A stretch of 64,000 nt of DNA from Mycobacterium sp. SM1. GTDB taxonomy: Bacteria > Actinomycetota > Actinomycetes > Mycobacteriales > Mycobacteriaceae. Location: positions 372,001 to 436,000 of the forward strand of contig NZ_JAFLNH010000004.1 in NCBI RefSeq assembly GCF_018361265.1. The letters are read 5' to 3'. Under the pieces are notes generated by a model that saw only the letters and a list, made by a program, of their open reading frames with translations, searched no databases and was not told the DNA's origin. A program made the position numbers and the translations under genes. Shown here one piece after another: positions 7,851-16,914 of this stretch (the stretch's first letter is position 1; the number at the start of each line of letters is the position of its first letter).

Positions 7851-8527
7851 ATGCTGGATTTTGCGATGTTGCCGCCGGAAGTTAATTCGGCCAGAATGTA
7901 TTCCGGTCCTGGATCGGCGTCGATGCTGGCTGCTGCGGCTGCTTGGAATCAGCTGGCCGCTGAAATGCAGTCGGCGGCAGAGTCTTACAATTCGGTGATT
8001 TCCGGGCTGACCAGCGGGAGTTGGCGTGGCCCGGCGTCGGCAGCGATGGCGGCGGCGGTCGCTCCGTATGTGGCGTGGTTGAATACCACTGCGGCGCAAG
8101 CTGAGCAGACGGCAGCGCAGGCCCAGGCGGCGGCCGACGCTTATCACGCCGCGTTGGCGATGACGGTGCCCCCGCCGGTGATCGCGGCCAACCGCGCTCA
8201 GCTGGCGTCGCTGGTGGCGACCAACATCTTGGGGCAAAACACCCCGGCGATCGCGGCCACCGAAGCCCACTACGGGGAGATGTGGGCCCAAGACGCCGCG
8301 GCAATGTATGGCTATGCCGGCAGCTCGGCGGCCGCCACCCAGCTCAGCCCGTTCACCACACCGCCGCACATCACCAATGCGACCGCGGCGGCCAACCAAG
8401 CCGCCGCGGTCACCCAAGCCACCACCGGCGCAACGGCCACCAACGCGACAGCGACGGCCACCCAAGCCGCCACCAACTCAACCGCCGCCAACGCCACCAC
8501 GAGCTCAGAGCTGACATCACTACTAGG
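7851..8527 (+). repeat. Direct repeat, copy 2 (PPE 5' half)
   Basis: Second copy of the 677-bp repeat at 6533-7209. Recombination between the copies would delete 1318 bp and fuse the two PPE genes in frame. Confidence 0.9.
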
Positions 8528-9119
8528 GGGAATCACCGCCCCCAACTCGAACACCGCCACGACTGGACTGGCCGGAATCCTCAACTACCTAGACGGGTCC
8601 GACGGATCGTTGTTGGGTAGCTTCCTCAACGATGCCTCGGTGTCCAACTTCAGCAACGCGCTCACCACAAGTGGGCTAACAAATCCCACGGCGATGATCG
8701 ACTCGGTGACGTGTTTCTCCTATTTGTTTCCCGCCCTGGCGATGGCGCATGGCGGTGGGTTGGTGGAGGATTTCGCCGCCGGACTGGGTATCGGCCCGGC
8801 GACGGGCGCGCTTCGGGCCGCGGGGCTTCCGAGCCTTGGTGCGATTTCGGCCGAGATGGGTCACGCGGGGTCCCTGGGTGCGTTATCGGTGCCGCACAGC
8901 TGGGCGTCGGCCGCAGCGTCTTTCGATCAGACTCGATCGGTGGGCAGCAGCCTTGGCGCCGCTCTGGGTGCCACGCCGCTAGTGTCGCCGTCCGAGTCGA
9001 TGGGCATGCCCGGGACACCCCTCGGTGGAATAGGGGGTGTGGCCAATCACGAAGCGGAAGAGGTTCCCATGTACGGATTTCGGCCCAATGTGATGGCCCG
9101 GCCGCCGGCGGCGGGATAA
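7851..9119 (+). CDS. PPE protein, SVP subfamily, second of a tandem pair
   Basis: 422 aa from ATG 7851, with AAGGAAG just upstream. The N-terminal 225 residues are identical to the preceding PPE apart from Ser5 to Ala. The C-terminal half differs: it begins GGITAPNSNTATTGLAGILN, has the SVP motif as LGALSVPHSWASAA, and ends FRPNVMARPPAAG. The shared N-terminal domain implies that both PPEs can pair with the same PE (6216-6515). Different C-terminal halves exposed on a shared secretion domain suggest diversification of the surface or channel part. It sits in the M-box-led array, 29 bp after the first PPE. Confidence 0.93.
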   Translation: MLDFAMLPPEVNSARMYSGPGSASMLAAAAAWNQLAAEMQSAAESYNSVISGLTSGSWRGPASAAMAAAVAPYVAWLNTTAAQAEQTAAQAQAAADAYHAALAMTVPPPVIAANRAQLASLVATNILGQNTPAIAATEAHYGEMWAQDAAAMYGYAGSSAAATQLSPFTTPPHITNATAAANQAAAVTQATTGATATNATATATQAATNSTAANATTSSELTSLLGGITAPNSNTATTGLAGILNYLDGSDGSLLGSFLNDASVSNFSNALTTSGLTNPTAMIDSVTCFSYLFPALAMAHGGGLVEDFAAGLGIGPATGALRAAGLPSLGAISAEMGHAGSLGALSVPHSWASAAASFDQTRSVGSSLGAALGATPLVSPSESMGMPGTPLGGIGGVANHEAEEVPMYGFRPNVMARPPAAG

Positions 9120-9255
9120 CGAGCTGAAAAGACGCCTTTGCACCCCAACGTGATTTGGCGGGCAACACAGACTTCGAAGGATCTTCGCGGACAAAGGAAA
9201 TCCACGACTATCTACTTGTTGCAACATCCCTGCTACACCAATAAGGAGGCAAACC

Positions 9256-9552
9256 ATGCCGACGCGTTTTATGACCGATCCGCATCAGATGCGGGCGATG
9301 GCGGGCCGTTTTGATGTGCACGCCCAAACGGTGGAGGACGAGGCCCGCAGGATGTGGGCGTCTAGCCAAAACATCGCCGGGGCGGGCTGGAGCGGGGCCG
9401 CGCAGGCCACCTCCTATGACACCATGGCCCAGATGCATCAGGCGTTTCGCAACATCGTGACCATGTTGCACGGGGTGCGTGACGGGCTGATCCGTGACGC
9501 CAACAACTATGAGGCCCAAGAGCAGGCCTCCCAGCACCTGCTGAGCAGCTAG
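9256..9552 (+). CDS. EsxB-like WXG100 protein (EsxJ/K/M/P/W group)
   Basis: 98 aa; ATG 9256 with AAGGAGG at 9242-9248. It has the helix-turn-helix WXG100 layout with WSG in the turn (AGAGWSGAAQATSYDTM) and a C-terminal YxxxE/D secretion signal (NNYEAQEQASQ). It closely resembles the M. tuberculosis EsxJ/EsxM group, which is exported by ESX-5 as a heterodimer with an EsxI/EsxN-type partner. The partner is the next gene, 38 bp away. Association with a PE-PPE-PPE block matches duplicated ESX-5 accessory loci. Confidence 0.94.
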   Translation: MPTRFMTDPHQMRAMAGRFDVHAQTVEDEARRMWASSQNIAGAGWSGAAQATSYDTMAQMHQAFRNIVTMLHGVRDGLIRDANNYEAQEQASQHLLSS

Positions 9553-9590
9553 CGGAGCCAAGACCTCTACACGACTTTCAGGAGAACACC

Positions 9591-9875
9591 ATGACGATTA
9601 ACTACCAGTTCGGGGATGTGGACGCCCACGGGGCCACGATTCGCGCCCAGGCGATGGCGCTGGCGGCCGAGCATCAGGCCATTGTTCGTGATGTGCTGGC
9701 CGCCGGGGACTTTTGGGGTGGGGCGGGCTCGACGGCCTGCCAGCAGTTCATCGCCGAGTTGGGCCGCAATTTTCAGGTGATCTACGAGCAGGCCAACGCC
9801 CATGGCGCCAAGGTGCAAACCGCCGGCGCCAACATGGCCGACACCGACGCCGCCGTCGGCTCCAGCTGGGCCTGA
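9591..9875 (+). CDS. EsxA-like WXG100 protein (EsxI/L/N/O/V group)
   Basis: 94 aa; ATG 9591 with CAGGAGAA upstream. It starts MTINYQFGDVDAHGATIRAQ and carries FWGGAGS in the inter-helix turn, as in EsxN-like proteins. It should form a 1:1 helical heterodimer with the preceding protein and be secreted by a type VII system. No ESX membrane components are encoded in the window, so it must use a system elsewhere, presumably ESX-5. Confidence 0.94.
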   Translation: MTINYQFGDVDAHGATIRAQAMALAAEHQAIVRDVLAAGDFWGGAGSTACQQFIAELGRNFQVIYEQANAHGAKVQTAGANMADTDAAVGSSWA

Positions 9876-9955
9876 CGCGGTGGGCAAACAGCAATGGCGG
9901 CTGCTCTTGGCTATGACCAATGCCCATTTGGGTGTCGAGAAGGGACATTATCAGC

Positions 9956-10249
9956 ATGGCAGCAACCGAACTCCGCGATGCCGGCGCCGGTCCACCGCTC
10001 ATCCATCTCTCTGAGTTGTTGCTGTCCCCGGTTGTGACGACATCCGGTGAGGTGATTGGAACGGTCGACGACGTCGTCGCGCGACTACGTCACAAAGACG
10101 TCTGTCCGGTGCTGGCAGGGATCGTGGCGGGCGTTGGGAGCGGACGGCTTTTTGTCGCCAGCGCATCGATCCGGCGGTTCGGGCCGGATCGGGTGATCCT
10201 GGCCCATCGTTTGCCCTTGGATGAGCTTCTGCGTGAGTTGCCACGCTGA
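9956..10249 (+). CDS. PRC-barrel-like small protein upstream of the metal transporter
   Basis: 97 aa from ATG 9956 (GAGAAGGG at 9937-9944). The core LSELLLSPVVTTSGEVIGTV, DDVVARL, CPVLAGIVAGVGSGRLFVAS and RFGPDRVIL follows the PRC-barrel pattern found in front of or fused to Mg transporters of the MgtE type and some Nramp-like proteins. No signal peptide or membrane helix; presumably cytoplasmic. It follows the Esx pair by 80 bp and precedes the transporter by 177 bp on the same strand, so it is probably a sensor or regulatory subunit of the transporter. An alternative start at 9920 adds 12 residues. Confidence 0.75.
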   Translation: MAATELRDAGAGPPLIHLSELLLSPVVTTSGEVIGTVDDVVARLRHKDVCPVLAGIVAGVGSGRLFVASASIRRFGPDRVILAHRLPLDELLRELPR

Positions 10250-10426
10250 AACCGGCAATCATCGAGCCCTCAACCACCTTGGGCACGAGCATTTACAGCT
10301 GCGTGGTCCGCGTGGTCAAGGAGTCCACCGATTCGCGTGTGAGGTGTCAATGATCGCTTTGCTATCGGGACCGTCTTCGGCATTCAGATATGTGATTGCT
10401 ACCCGCAAGGAAAGGAGCGCGTCGCT

Positions 10427-12097
10427 GTGACTCTGCTTGAAGAATCCCAGCCCGGCCGCGCGGCGGTCGCTCGGTCACAGACCGCAGTCCTCGACAGCGC
10501 TCATGTCGGTGATATCGAGGGCGCCCTGGGTCGGATCAGACTCGGCGACAGCGAACGTCCGCGCACCGTTAAGGCCCGCGTGGCGACCATGTTAGCCATC
10601 ATCGGTCCCGGCTTGATCGTCATGGTTGGTGACAACGACGCGGGTGGCGTCGCGACGTACGCGCAAGCAGGCCATGATTATGGCTATAGCTTGCTGTGGG
10701 TGCTGCTGTTCTTGATTCCGGTGTTGATCGTGAACCAGGAGATGGTGGTCCGACTCGGCGCCGTCACCGGGGTAGGGCACGCACGACTGATCAACGAACG
10801 ATTCGGCCGGGGCTGGGGTTGGTTCTCCGTCGGTGACTTGTTCCTACTGAACTTCCTCACCCTTGTCACCGAATTCATCGGTGTCACGTTGGCGGCAGAG
10901 TACATGGGTATGTCCAAGTATGTGGCTGTGCCACTGGCCGTGATCGCGTTGATCGCGATCATGATCAGTGGCAGTTTCCGTCGCTGGGAGCGTGCGATGC
11001 TTCTTTTTATTGCCATCATGCTGGTACAGATCCCGATGGTGCTCATGTCCCATCCTGATTGGGGGCACGCGGTGAAATCCTTTGTTTTTCCAGGGATTAC
11101 TAACGGCGCGACTTCCGACGTGGTGCTACTGGTCATAGCGATCGTTGGCACCACGGTTGCGCCGTGGCAGCTGTTCTTTCAGCAGTCCAACGTCGTCGAC
11201 AAGCGCATTACGCCGCGGTTCATCAGCTACGAACGCGTCGATACTGTAGTGGGGGCATTCATTGTCACGATCGGCGCGGCAGCCTTAATGATGACCGGTG
11301 ACTGGGCCGCTCGGGCTAGTGGAAGCCGGGGCGGCTTCATCGACGCCAGCACGATTGCGCGTCTGCTTGGCAACGACAACAGCACTTTAGGGTCGATTTT
11401 CGCGATCGTGCTTCTCGACGCCTCCGTCATTGGGGCGGCAGCGGTTACCCTGTCTACCAGTTACGCATTCGGTGATGTGTTCGGTATCAAGCACTCCCTG
11501 CACCGCAGCTGCTCGGACGCCAAGCAGTTCCATCTGTCGTATGCCGGGATGGTTGTGCTCGCCGCACTGATCGTGCTAATCCCGGGCGCCCCCCTCGGGC
11601 TGATAACGACGGGTGTGCAGGCGCTAGCTGGCTTGCTGCTGCCCAGTGCCACGGTATTTCTGCTTCTTTTGTGCAATGACCGAGAGGTGTTGGGACCGTG
11701 GGTGAACCGGCCGTGGCTCAACGTGGTTGCGGGGATCATCGTCGGCATATTGTTGCTGCTATCAGGAATATTAATGATGACCACAGTTTTCCCGTCGATG
11801 GGCATCGGTACTATTCTAAAAATTCTTGCGGTGGCTGTGATCAGCTGCAGTGCAGTTATCTTCGTGGCGCAGAAAGTGTTTAGCTACTGGCGGCCATCTA
11901 AATCGCCAGCTACTAACCGATTTTCGACCGCACCGGCAGTACCTGACCGAAGGAGCTGGCGGATGCCGCCGTTGGTGTTGCTAGAGCCGGTCACGTGGTC
12001 ACTTGGTACCCGAGTGGGCATGCTGGCATTGCGTGTCTATTTGATCGGCGGAGCTATGTTATTGGTTGTCAAAGCGACTCTATTAGCCAGTTCTTGA
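10427..12097 (+). CDS. Nramp-related divalent metal transporter (NRMT-like, likely Mg2+)
   Basis: 556 aa, GTG 10427 with AAAGGAG at 10411-10417. About 11 membrane helices follow a ~55-residue cytoplasmic N terminus, as in the SLC11/Nramp fold. The metal-site motifs differ from classical Mn/Fe Nramps: helix 1 has GDNDAGG (residues 68-74) where DPGN is usual, and helix 6 has Ala-Pro-Trp (245-247) where Met-Pro-His is usual. Loss of the methionine that selects soft transition metals is the hallmark described for Nramp-related magnesium transporters. Together with the M-box upstream and the PRC-barrel neighbour, Mg2+ import is the best guess; Mn2+ remains possible. The C-terminal ~60 residues after the last main helix block include a polar loop and a final hydrophobic segment. 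Confidence 0.85.
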   Translation: MTLLEESQPGRAAVARSQTAVLDSAHVGDIEGALGRIRLGDSERPRTVKARVATMLAIIGPGLIVMVGDNDAGGVATYAQAGHDYGYSLLWVLLFLIPVLIVNQEMVVRLGAVTGVGHARLINERFGRGWGWFSVGDLFLLNFLTLVTEFIGVTLAAEYMGMSKYVAVPLAVIALIAIMISGSFRRWERAMLLFIAIMLVQIPMVLMSHPDWGHAVKSFVFPGITNGATSDVVLLVIAIVGTTVAPWQLFFQQSNVVDKRITPRFISYERVDTVVGAFIVTIGAAALMMTGDWAARASGSRGGFIDASTIARLLGNDNSTLGSIFAIVLLDASVIGAAAVTLSTSYAFGDVFGIKHSLHRSCSDAKQFHLSYAGMVVLAALIVLIPGAPLGLITTGVQALAGLLLPSATVFLLLLCNDREVLGPWVNRPWLNVVAGIIVGILLLLSGILMMTTVFPSMGIGTILKILAVAVISCSAVIFVAQKVFSYWRPSKSPATNRFSTAPAVPDRRSWRMPPLVLLEPVTWSLGTRVGMLALRVYLIGGAMLLVVKATLLASS

Positions 12098-12149
12098 CCC
12101 TTGCCGAAGCCAGGCTGCTCCTGGCCGAGAACGAGAAGGAGGTAAGAAC

Positions 12150-12365
12150 ATGTTCGTCATCCGGTTACTTAACGGACAGGAGATCCGTGCAACCGAGGGG
12201 GATGAGATCTCCATCAACCACGACACCGGCATGATCACAGTCACCCGGATAGAGGGATTTGAGCGTGTAGCGACGCACTACTCGCCGTCAGCGTGGGCAG
12301 TCGTCACACACCGGGTCAAAGATGTCGCCGTCAATCCTGTGTATCGCTATGCAATAAATGCGTAA
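12150..12365 (+). CDS. Small hypothetical protein downstream of the transporter
   Basis: 71 aa, ATG 12150 with a very good ribosome binding site (GAAGGAGGTAAG). Sequence begins MFVIRLLNGQEIRATEGDEI and is predicted mostly beta-strand, with no signal peptide. It lies 52 bp after the transporter on the same strand and is probably the last gene of the array. Family not recognised; a small cytoplasmic accessory or ligand-binding role is possible but unsupported. Confidence 0.65.
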   Translation: MFVIRLLNGQEIRATEGDEISINHDTGMITVTRIEGFERVATHYSPSAWAVVTHRVKDVAVNPVYRYAINA

Positions 12366-12590
12366 TGGCGCTTGGGCGCGAAAGACCTCTTTCGTTGAGA
12401 TTCGACGGGCCGCGGTACTAGGGTATTAATTACGGTAGATACTTGACCTAATCGGCTGCGCAACCCAGACCTGACTTCCGCAGATAGTGGGCACACGGAT
12501 CGCCGGATTTGGGCGTTTACTAGCGCAAACGTGGGATGAGCCGATTTGGGTCGTGTTACTACACGACGCCAGCGATCCGGGCGGGGTTCG

Positions 12591-14330
12591 TCAGTCGGCG
12601 ACGGCGGCGTCGATGCCGGGTGTGAAGGCGAGGTACTTGGGTGGTTCGGGTAGGTCGAGCGCGGCGAGGATGGTTTTCTGATCGCCGGTGAGGGCGGAGC
12701 GTTGCGCCACGCGGCCGTCGGCGGTGGCGAAGGTGACCAGGTGCATGCGGTCGAGTTCGTGGCGCAGATTGCGCCAGGTGTCGCCGGTGCGGGTTTCTGC
12801 GACGCGGATGAGAAGCAGTGCCAGCCAACACAGTTGGACGTGAGCGCGGATGCGGTCCTCGCGGTGGTGGTAGACCGGGCGCAGCCCCAGCGAGCTCTTG
12901 GCGTCGCGCCAGCCGCGTTCCACCGCGAGCAGCTGCTTGTAGGCGGCGGCCAAATCCTCGGCGGTAAGCGTGAGGTCGGAAGTGCGCAGCAGCCACTTGC
13001 CGTCGTAGTGGGCTTCACGTTGGGCGGCGGCGCGGTCGATGCGCAGCAGCCCGGTCTTGGTGCGCCGCAACAGCCTGCGCAGCCCGGGCTTGCCCTTCAA
13101 GGAGCCGACGAACTCGTCGCGCTTGCGTTTCGGCCAGGCGTCCGAGCCATCGATCAGCCCGGAGAGGTGCTCGATGAGCCGCTCACGCACTGCTGCGTCA
13201 CGGTCGGCGGCATCCGGGTTGTGGCACACCACGAACCGCTCCGCACGCACCCCCTCGTTGTTGCCGCCGCCGGGTGCCACCCGAATCTCCTTGACCCGCA
13301 GGTTGTCGGCCACGTCGTGGTAACGGCCGGGGCGGGCCAGCGCGTCGGCGGCCTCGGCGTTGGTGTGGCGCAGCTTCTCGGCGTGGATGTAGTGCCCGCC
13401 GCCGCGGGTGAGATAGGCGCGGTTGGCCGCGGAAGCAAACCCGGCGTCGGCCACCCACACCAGCCGGTGCAGATTCCACGATCCCAGATCGTCTTTGACC
13501 GTGCGGATGATCCGCTGATCGCTCTCACTGCCGGGAAAGGTCCAGCAGCGCACCGGGATTCCGTCGCGGGTCACCGCCATCGCGATCACCACCTGAGGCC
13601 GGTCGTCGCGGTGGTCCTTGGACTTGCCGAACCGGCGCGCGGCCCGCTCGACCGCTTTCGCGGTGCCGTCGTCGACCTCGGGTTCGGGGGCCAGGTCGGC
13701 CAGTTCGTCGGGCACATCGACCTCCCAGTAGGTGGAGGTGGTGTCGATGAAGACGATGTCGACGTCCAGGTTGAGCAGGTGCGCGACCGAATCGAAGATC
13801 TGCGCGGCGATCTCGCCTAGCGCGGCGAGCAAAAAGTCCATCGACCGATACGCCGCGTCATCGGAAAACCCGGGGCACTCGGCGATCGCGACCCGTTCGG
13901 CGACCCACCGTGTGGCGCCCAGCTTGCTGCCCGGTTCCAGCGCCCGCTGCGCCACCAGCGCGAACAGCACCCGCTCCACGGTCGCGGCGTCCAGGCGCCG
14001 GTCCGCGGCGACCCGGCGCAGCGCCGCGCCCACACCCAGCCGGTCCCAGAGTTGGTCGAGCACCCATGCCCCGCCGAAGCGGCGCGAGTCCAAGATCTCG
14101 ATCTCGCCGGTGTGCGCGGCCGCGATCGCCTGTGCCGGGTCGAGGAACCGCGAGATCGAGGCGACCAGTCGGGCCAGCGCGTCGCGGTCCACGGTGTCAG
14201 CGCGGCCGAAGTTGTGGATCACCTTCGCCGAGGGCACCCCGGTGACCGGATGGCGTTCGCTGTGCGCCAGCTGCAGATACGACACCGTCGACCCGTCGCG
14301 GTTGCGCCGCTTCGTCTCCCGCAGGTACAC
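12591..14330 (-). CDS. IS1634-family transposase (intact)
   Basis: 579 aa from GTG 14330. The layout is that of the IS1634 branch of IS4-type DDE transposases: FIDTTSTYWEVD (first Asp), VWVADAGFASAANR (second Asp), and a C-terminal YKQLLAVERGWRDAKSSLGL (Glu of the Y-x2-R/E-x3-K type) followed by HHREDRIRAHV. No frameshift or stop interrupts it, so it may be active. Element ends are not resolved: I see only a weak inverted match CCAGCGA at 12569-12575 and 14352-14358. It interrupts the island between the Mg array and the glutaminase. Confidence 0.88.
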   Translation of the reverse strand: MYLRETKRRNRDGSTVSYLQLAHSERHPVTGVPSAKVIHNFGRADTVDRDALARLVASISRFLDPAQAIAAAHTGEIEILDSRRFGGAWVLDQLWDRLGVGAALRRVAADRRLDAATVERVLFALVAQRALEPGSKLGATRWVAERVAIAECPGFSDDAAYRSMDFLLAALGEIAAQIFDSVAHLLNLDVDIVFIDTTSTYWEVDVPDELADLAPEPEVDDGTAKAVERAARRFGKSKDHRDDRPQVVIAMAVTRDGIPVRCWTFPGSESDQRIIRTVKDDLGSWNLHRLVWVADAGFASAANRAYLTRGGGHYIHAEKLRHTNAEAADALARPGRYHDVADNLRVKEIRVAPGGGNNEGVRAERFVVCHNPDAADRDAAVRERLIEHLSGLIDGSDAWPKRKRDEFVGSLKGKPGLRRLLRRTKTGLLRIDRAAAQREAHYDGKWLLRTSDLTLTAEDLAAAYKQLLAVERGWRDAKSSLGLRPVYHHREDRIRAHVQLCWLALLLIRVAETRTGDTWRNLRHELDRMHLVTFATADGRVAQRSALTGDQKTILAALDLPEPPKYLAFTPGIDAAVAD

Positions 14331-14649
14331 CCCTACACTGCTAGCACATATTCGCTGGTGAAGTCCAGCGACACGCCAGAACTCGTGTGCCTACACGAAT
14401 CCGCCGTTTCGGTGACTCTGCAAGCCTCCTACCAGCACAATCGCTCCGCGCTACCCCGAAATATGCCTACGAACTGCGGAAGTCGGGCCAGAGGGCCATT
14501 ACCGTGCTAGGTGGCTCCCTTGATGCTTTGCGAGAGATTCATTATGCGGAGCGTACTGGCACCTCATTTATATGGGGATCGCTGCGTCGTTCATGCGCGC
14601 AGTAATTAGTACATGGAGAGCGCGAGCTTTATTTGAAGGGGCGAGGATC

Positions 14650-16281
14650 ATGTCGTTGTCGTGCACACAGGCGGAGAACTGGTCTCGTGAGCGCGGTGGT
14701 GTCGGTGGCACCGGTGTCAAGGGGGTCGGCTCCATTGCGCACACGTTTAAAACCGATGCTCAACAGCGCATCGCGTTGACGGACCTGATGCACAGGATCA
14801 ATACGGCGGGGATCGGAACAGACGATCCTCGGGTGCGGGACATTTTTGATAGCCACGATCGGGACGGCGGTTGGCTGACGCCCGAGCAGTTTGCCGTAAT
14901 CTGCGAAGCTTACGGCGGGCTGATTTCGCGGGCGGTGCGTCGAGATCTCGCGATTCCCGATTTCCCGCGATTGGAACGCGAGTTTCCGAGATGTACGACA
15001 TCGTTCGGGAAGACAGGGGTGGCACCGTGGCGGACTACATTCCCCAGCTCAAACGGGTTGATCCGGATAAGTTCGGAGTTGCGATCTGCACGGTTGACGG
15101 CCAGAGGTTTACCATTGGAGATGCTCATGATCTGTTTTGTGTGCAGTCTATCTGTAAGCCGGTGAACTACAGCTTGGCCTTGGAGGAACACGGTGTTGCG
15201 ACCGTTCACCGCCATGTTGGCCGTGAGCCCAGCGGGCGCTCCTTCAATGAGCTGTCGCTGAATGGCGATGGGCTGCCGCATAATCCTATGATCAACTCCG
15301 GGGCAATCATGACGTGTTCGCTATTGCGCCCTCATGATGAGCTCGCAGATCGGTTTGACTATGTGGCCGAGACATGGCGGCGACTGTCGGCCTCGAGCAG
15401 AGTTGGGTTTAATAACTCTGTGTATCTATCTGAGCGCAGGACAGCAGATCGCAATTTTGCGCTCGGCTACTTCATGCGAGAACACAGCGCATTTCCCGAC
15501 GGCACAGATCTTGTGGAAATATTGGAATTTTACTTCCAGTGCTGCTCAATTGAAGTCGATGCGCAGGCCTTGGCCGCCGCAGCAGCCACTTTCGCCAACG
15601 CGGGCATCAACCCATTGACGAATGACCGCATCTTTAAACCTGGCACGGTGCGCCATTGTTTGTCGTTAATGTCGTCCTGCGGTATGTACGACTACTCCGG
15701 CGAGTTCGCGTTCATCATCGGTCTGCCAGCCAAAAGTGGTGTTTCGGGCGGTCTGATGCTTGTTGTTCCTGGGGTTATGGGCGTGTGCATATGGTCGCCT
15801 CGACTCGATGAACATGGCAACTCAGTGCGCGGAGTGGCATTTTGCAAAGAGTTCGTCGCGCGATACAATTTTCACGTCTTCGACTCATTAATAGTTGACG
15901 GAGACAGCGGCAAGCGCGACCCGCGCCGGAAGAAGAACGAAGCCGAGATCAGCGGGACCATGCGGCTGCTATACGCCGCAAGCCAAGGTGACGTGGACGA
16001 GCTGCGCGCAGTCCTTGCAACGGGGGCTGATCCCAAACGAAGCCGACTATGACGGTAGGACGGCGCTGCACCTTGCCGCAGCCGAAGGCCACCTTGCTGC
16101 AGTGAAATACCTGCTGTCCTGTGGGGCGAGGCCGGATGCCACCGACCGTTGGGGAGGTACGCCGCTCACGGATGCCAAGCGGGCCAGCAACACTGCTATA
16201 GCTGAGTACCTGGTGGCGCATGGTTCCGGCGCGGAGCCCGCGGTGGATGGGGCCGGCGCGCTATCTGTTCTCGAGGCATGA
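14650..16281 (+). pseudogene. Eukaryote-like glutaminase with ankyrin repeats, two frameshifts
   Basis: Three consecutive frames together spell one protein resembling human kidney-type glutaminase along its length. An N-terminal helical region (GTDDPRVRDIFD, RRDLAIPDF) is followed by the catalytic serine-beta-lactamase-like domain with VADYIPQL, TVDGQRFTIGD, FCVQSICKP (catalytic Ser-x-x-Lys), GREPSGRSFN, PHNPMINSGAI, SCGMYDYSG and LPAKSGVSGG. A C-terminal ankyrin region (DGRTALHLAAAEGH, DRWGGTPLTDAKR) completes it. ATG 14650 has GGGGCGAGG upstream. A one-base loss near 14986-14988 and a one-base gain in the A run 16035-16037 break the frame. Short bacterial glutaminases lack both the N-terminal region and the ankyrins. 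Reaction if repaired: glutamine to glutamate and ammonia. Sequencing error cannot be excluded. Confidence 0.85.
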
Positions 16282-16526
16282 CCAGAACAGCCGGGTGTGG
16301 TCTGCGGCCCGGATACCTCGACAAGCAAACCGGCTCGTCAATATTGTGCGGGCAGTCGTGATTTCGCTGTCAGAGGGGTTGAGATGCCGGGGTGAGATGC
16401 TTTTCAATTAACCGCAGAGATGGTGTGGCAAAGCACCCAACTTATGGCGTCTCCCCCGTGGGGTTGGTGCTGTGCGAGGGTAGTCGACTCGGTGTTGCCG
16501 GGCTTGGTCGACGCCTGGCTTGACCG

Positions 16527-16780
16527 TTGGGCGCCCATGGCCTGATCGGAAGGTCGTTCGTTGCACCTGAACCGATCCAGCTGCTACGCGATCTGACCCG
16601 CACACGCACCGCCATCACTGGGGAACGCACCCGCGAGATCCAGCGCTTGGAGAAGGCCCTCGAGGACGCCGGACCGGTTGAGCGCCGATCACACATTGCT
16701 TTACGCGCATGACCTGGACCTCATCGACCAGCACACCGTGGCCATCGAGCAGCTCACCGGGACGGTCAAATCGCGGCGTC
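16527..16780 (+). pseudogene. IS110-family transposase remnant
   Basis: A fragment reading RSFVAPEPIQLLRDLTRTRT, then GERTREIQRLEKALEDAG, matches the middle of IS110/IS1110-type transposases of mycobacteria. After a frame change near 16670 it continues as HDLDLIDQHTVAIEQLTGTV, again an IS110-like stretch. The N-terminal catalytic DEDD domain and the C-terminal domain are missing. It is a decayed insertion with no function expected. Confidence 0.65.
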
Positions 16781-16914
16781 CTTGTCCGGGTAACCCCCAC
16801 CTGCACGGTGCCCTCGGCACAGCGGCGATGTCGATCTCCCACACATCGGCAAACAGCGGGCCGCAACGTAGGTTTCACGCCGATTGCCCGGTTAAGCCGA
16901 GCCGCCGAACCCGT

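Noticed and set aside
10427..12097. Plain MntH manganese transporter label
   Set aside because: The DPGN and Met-Pro-His metal-site motifs are both replaced; an Nramp-related Mg transporter fits the sequence and the M-box better.
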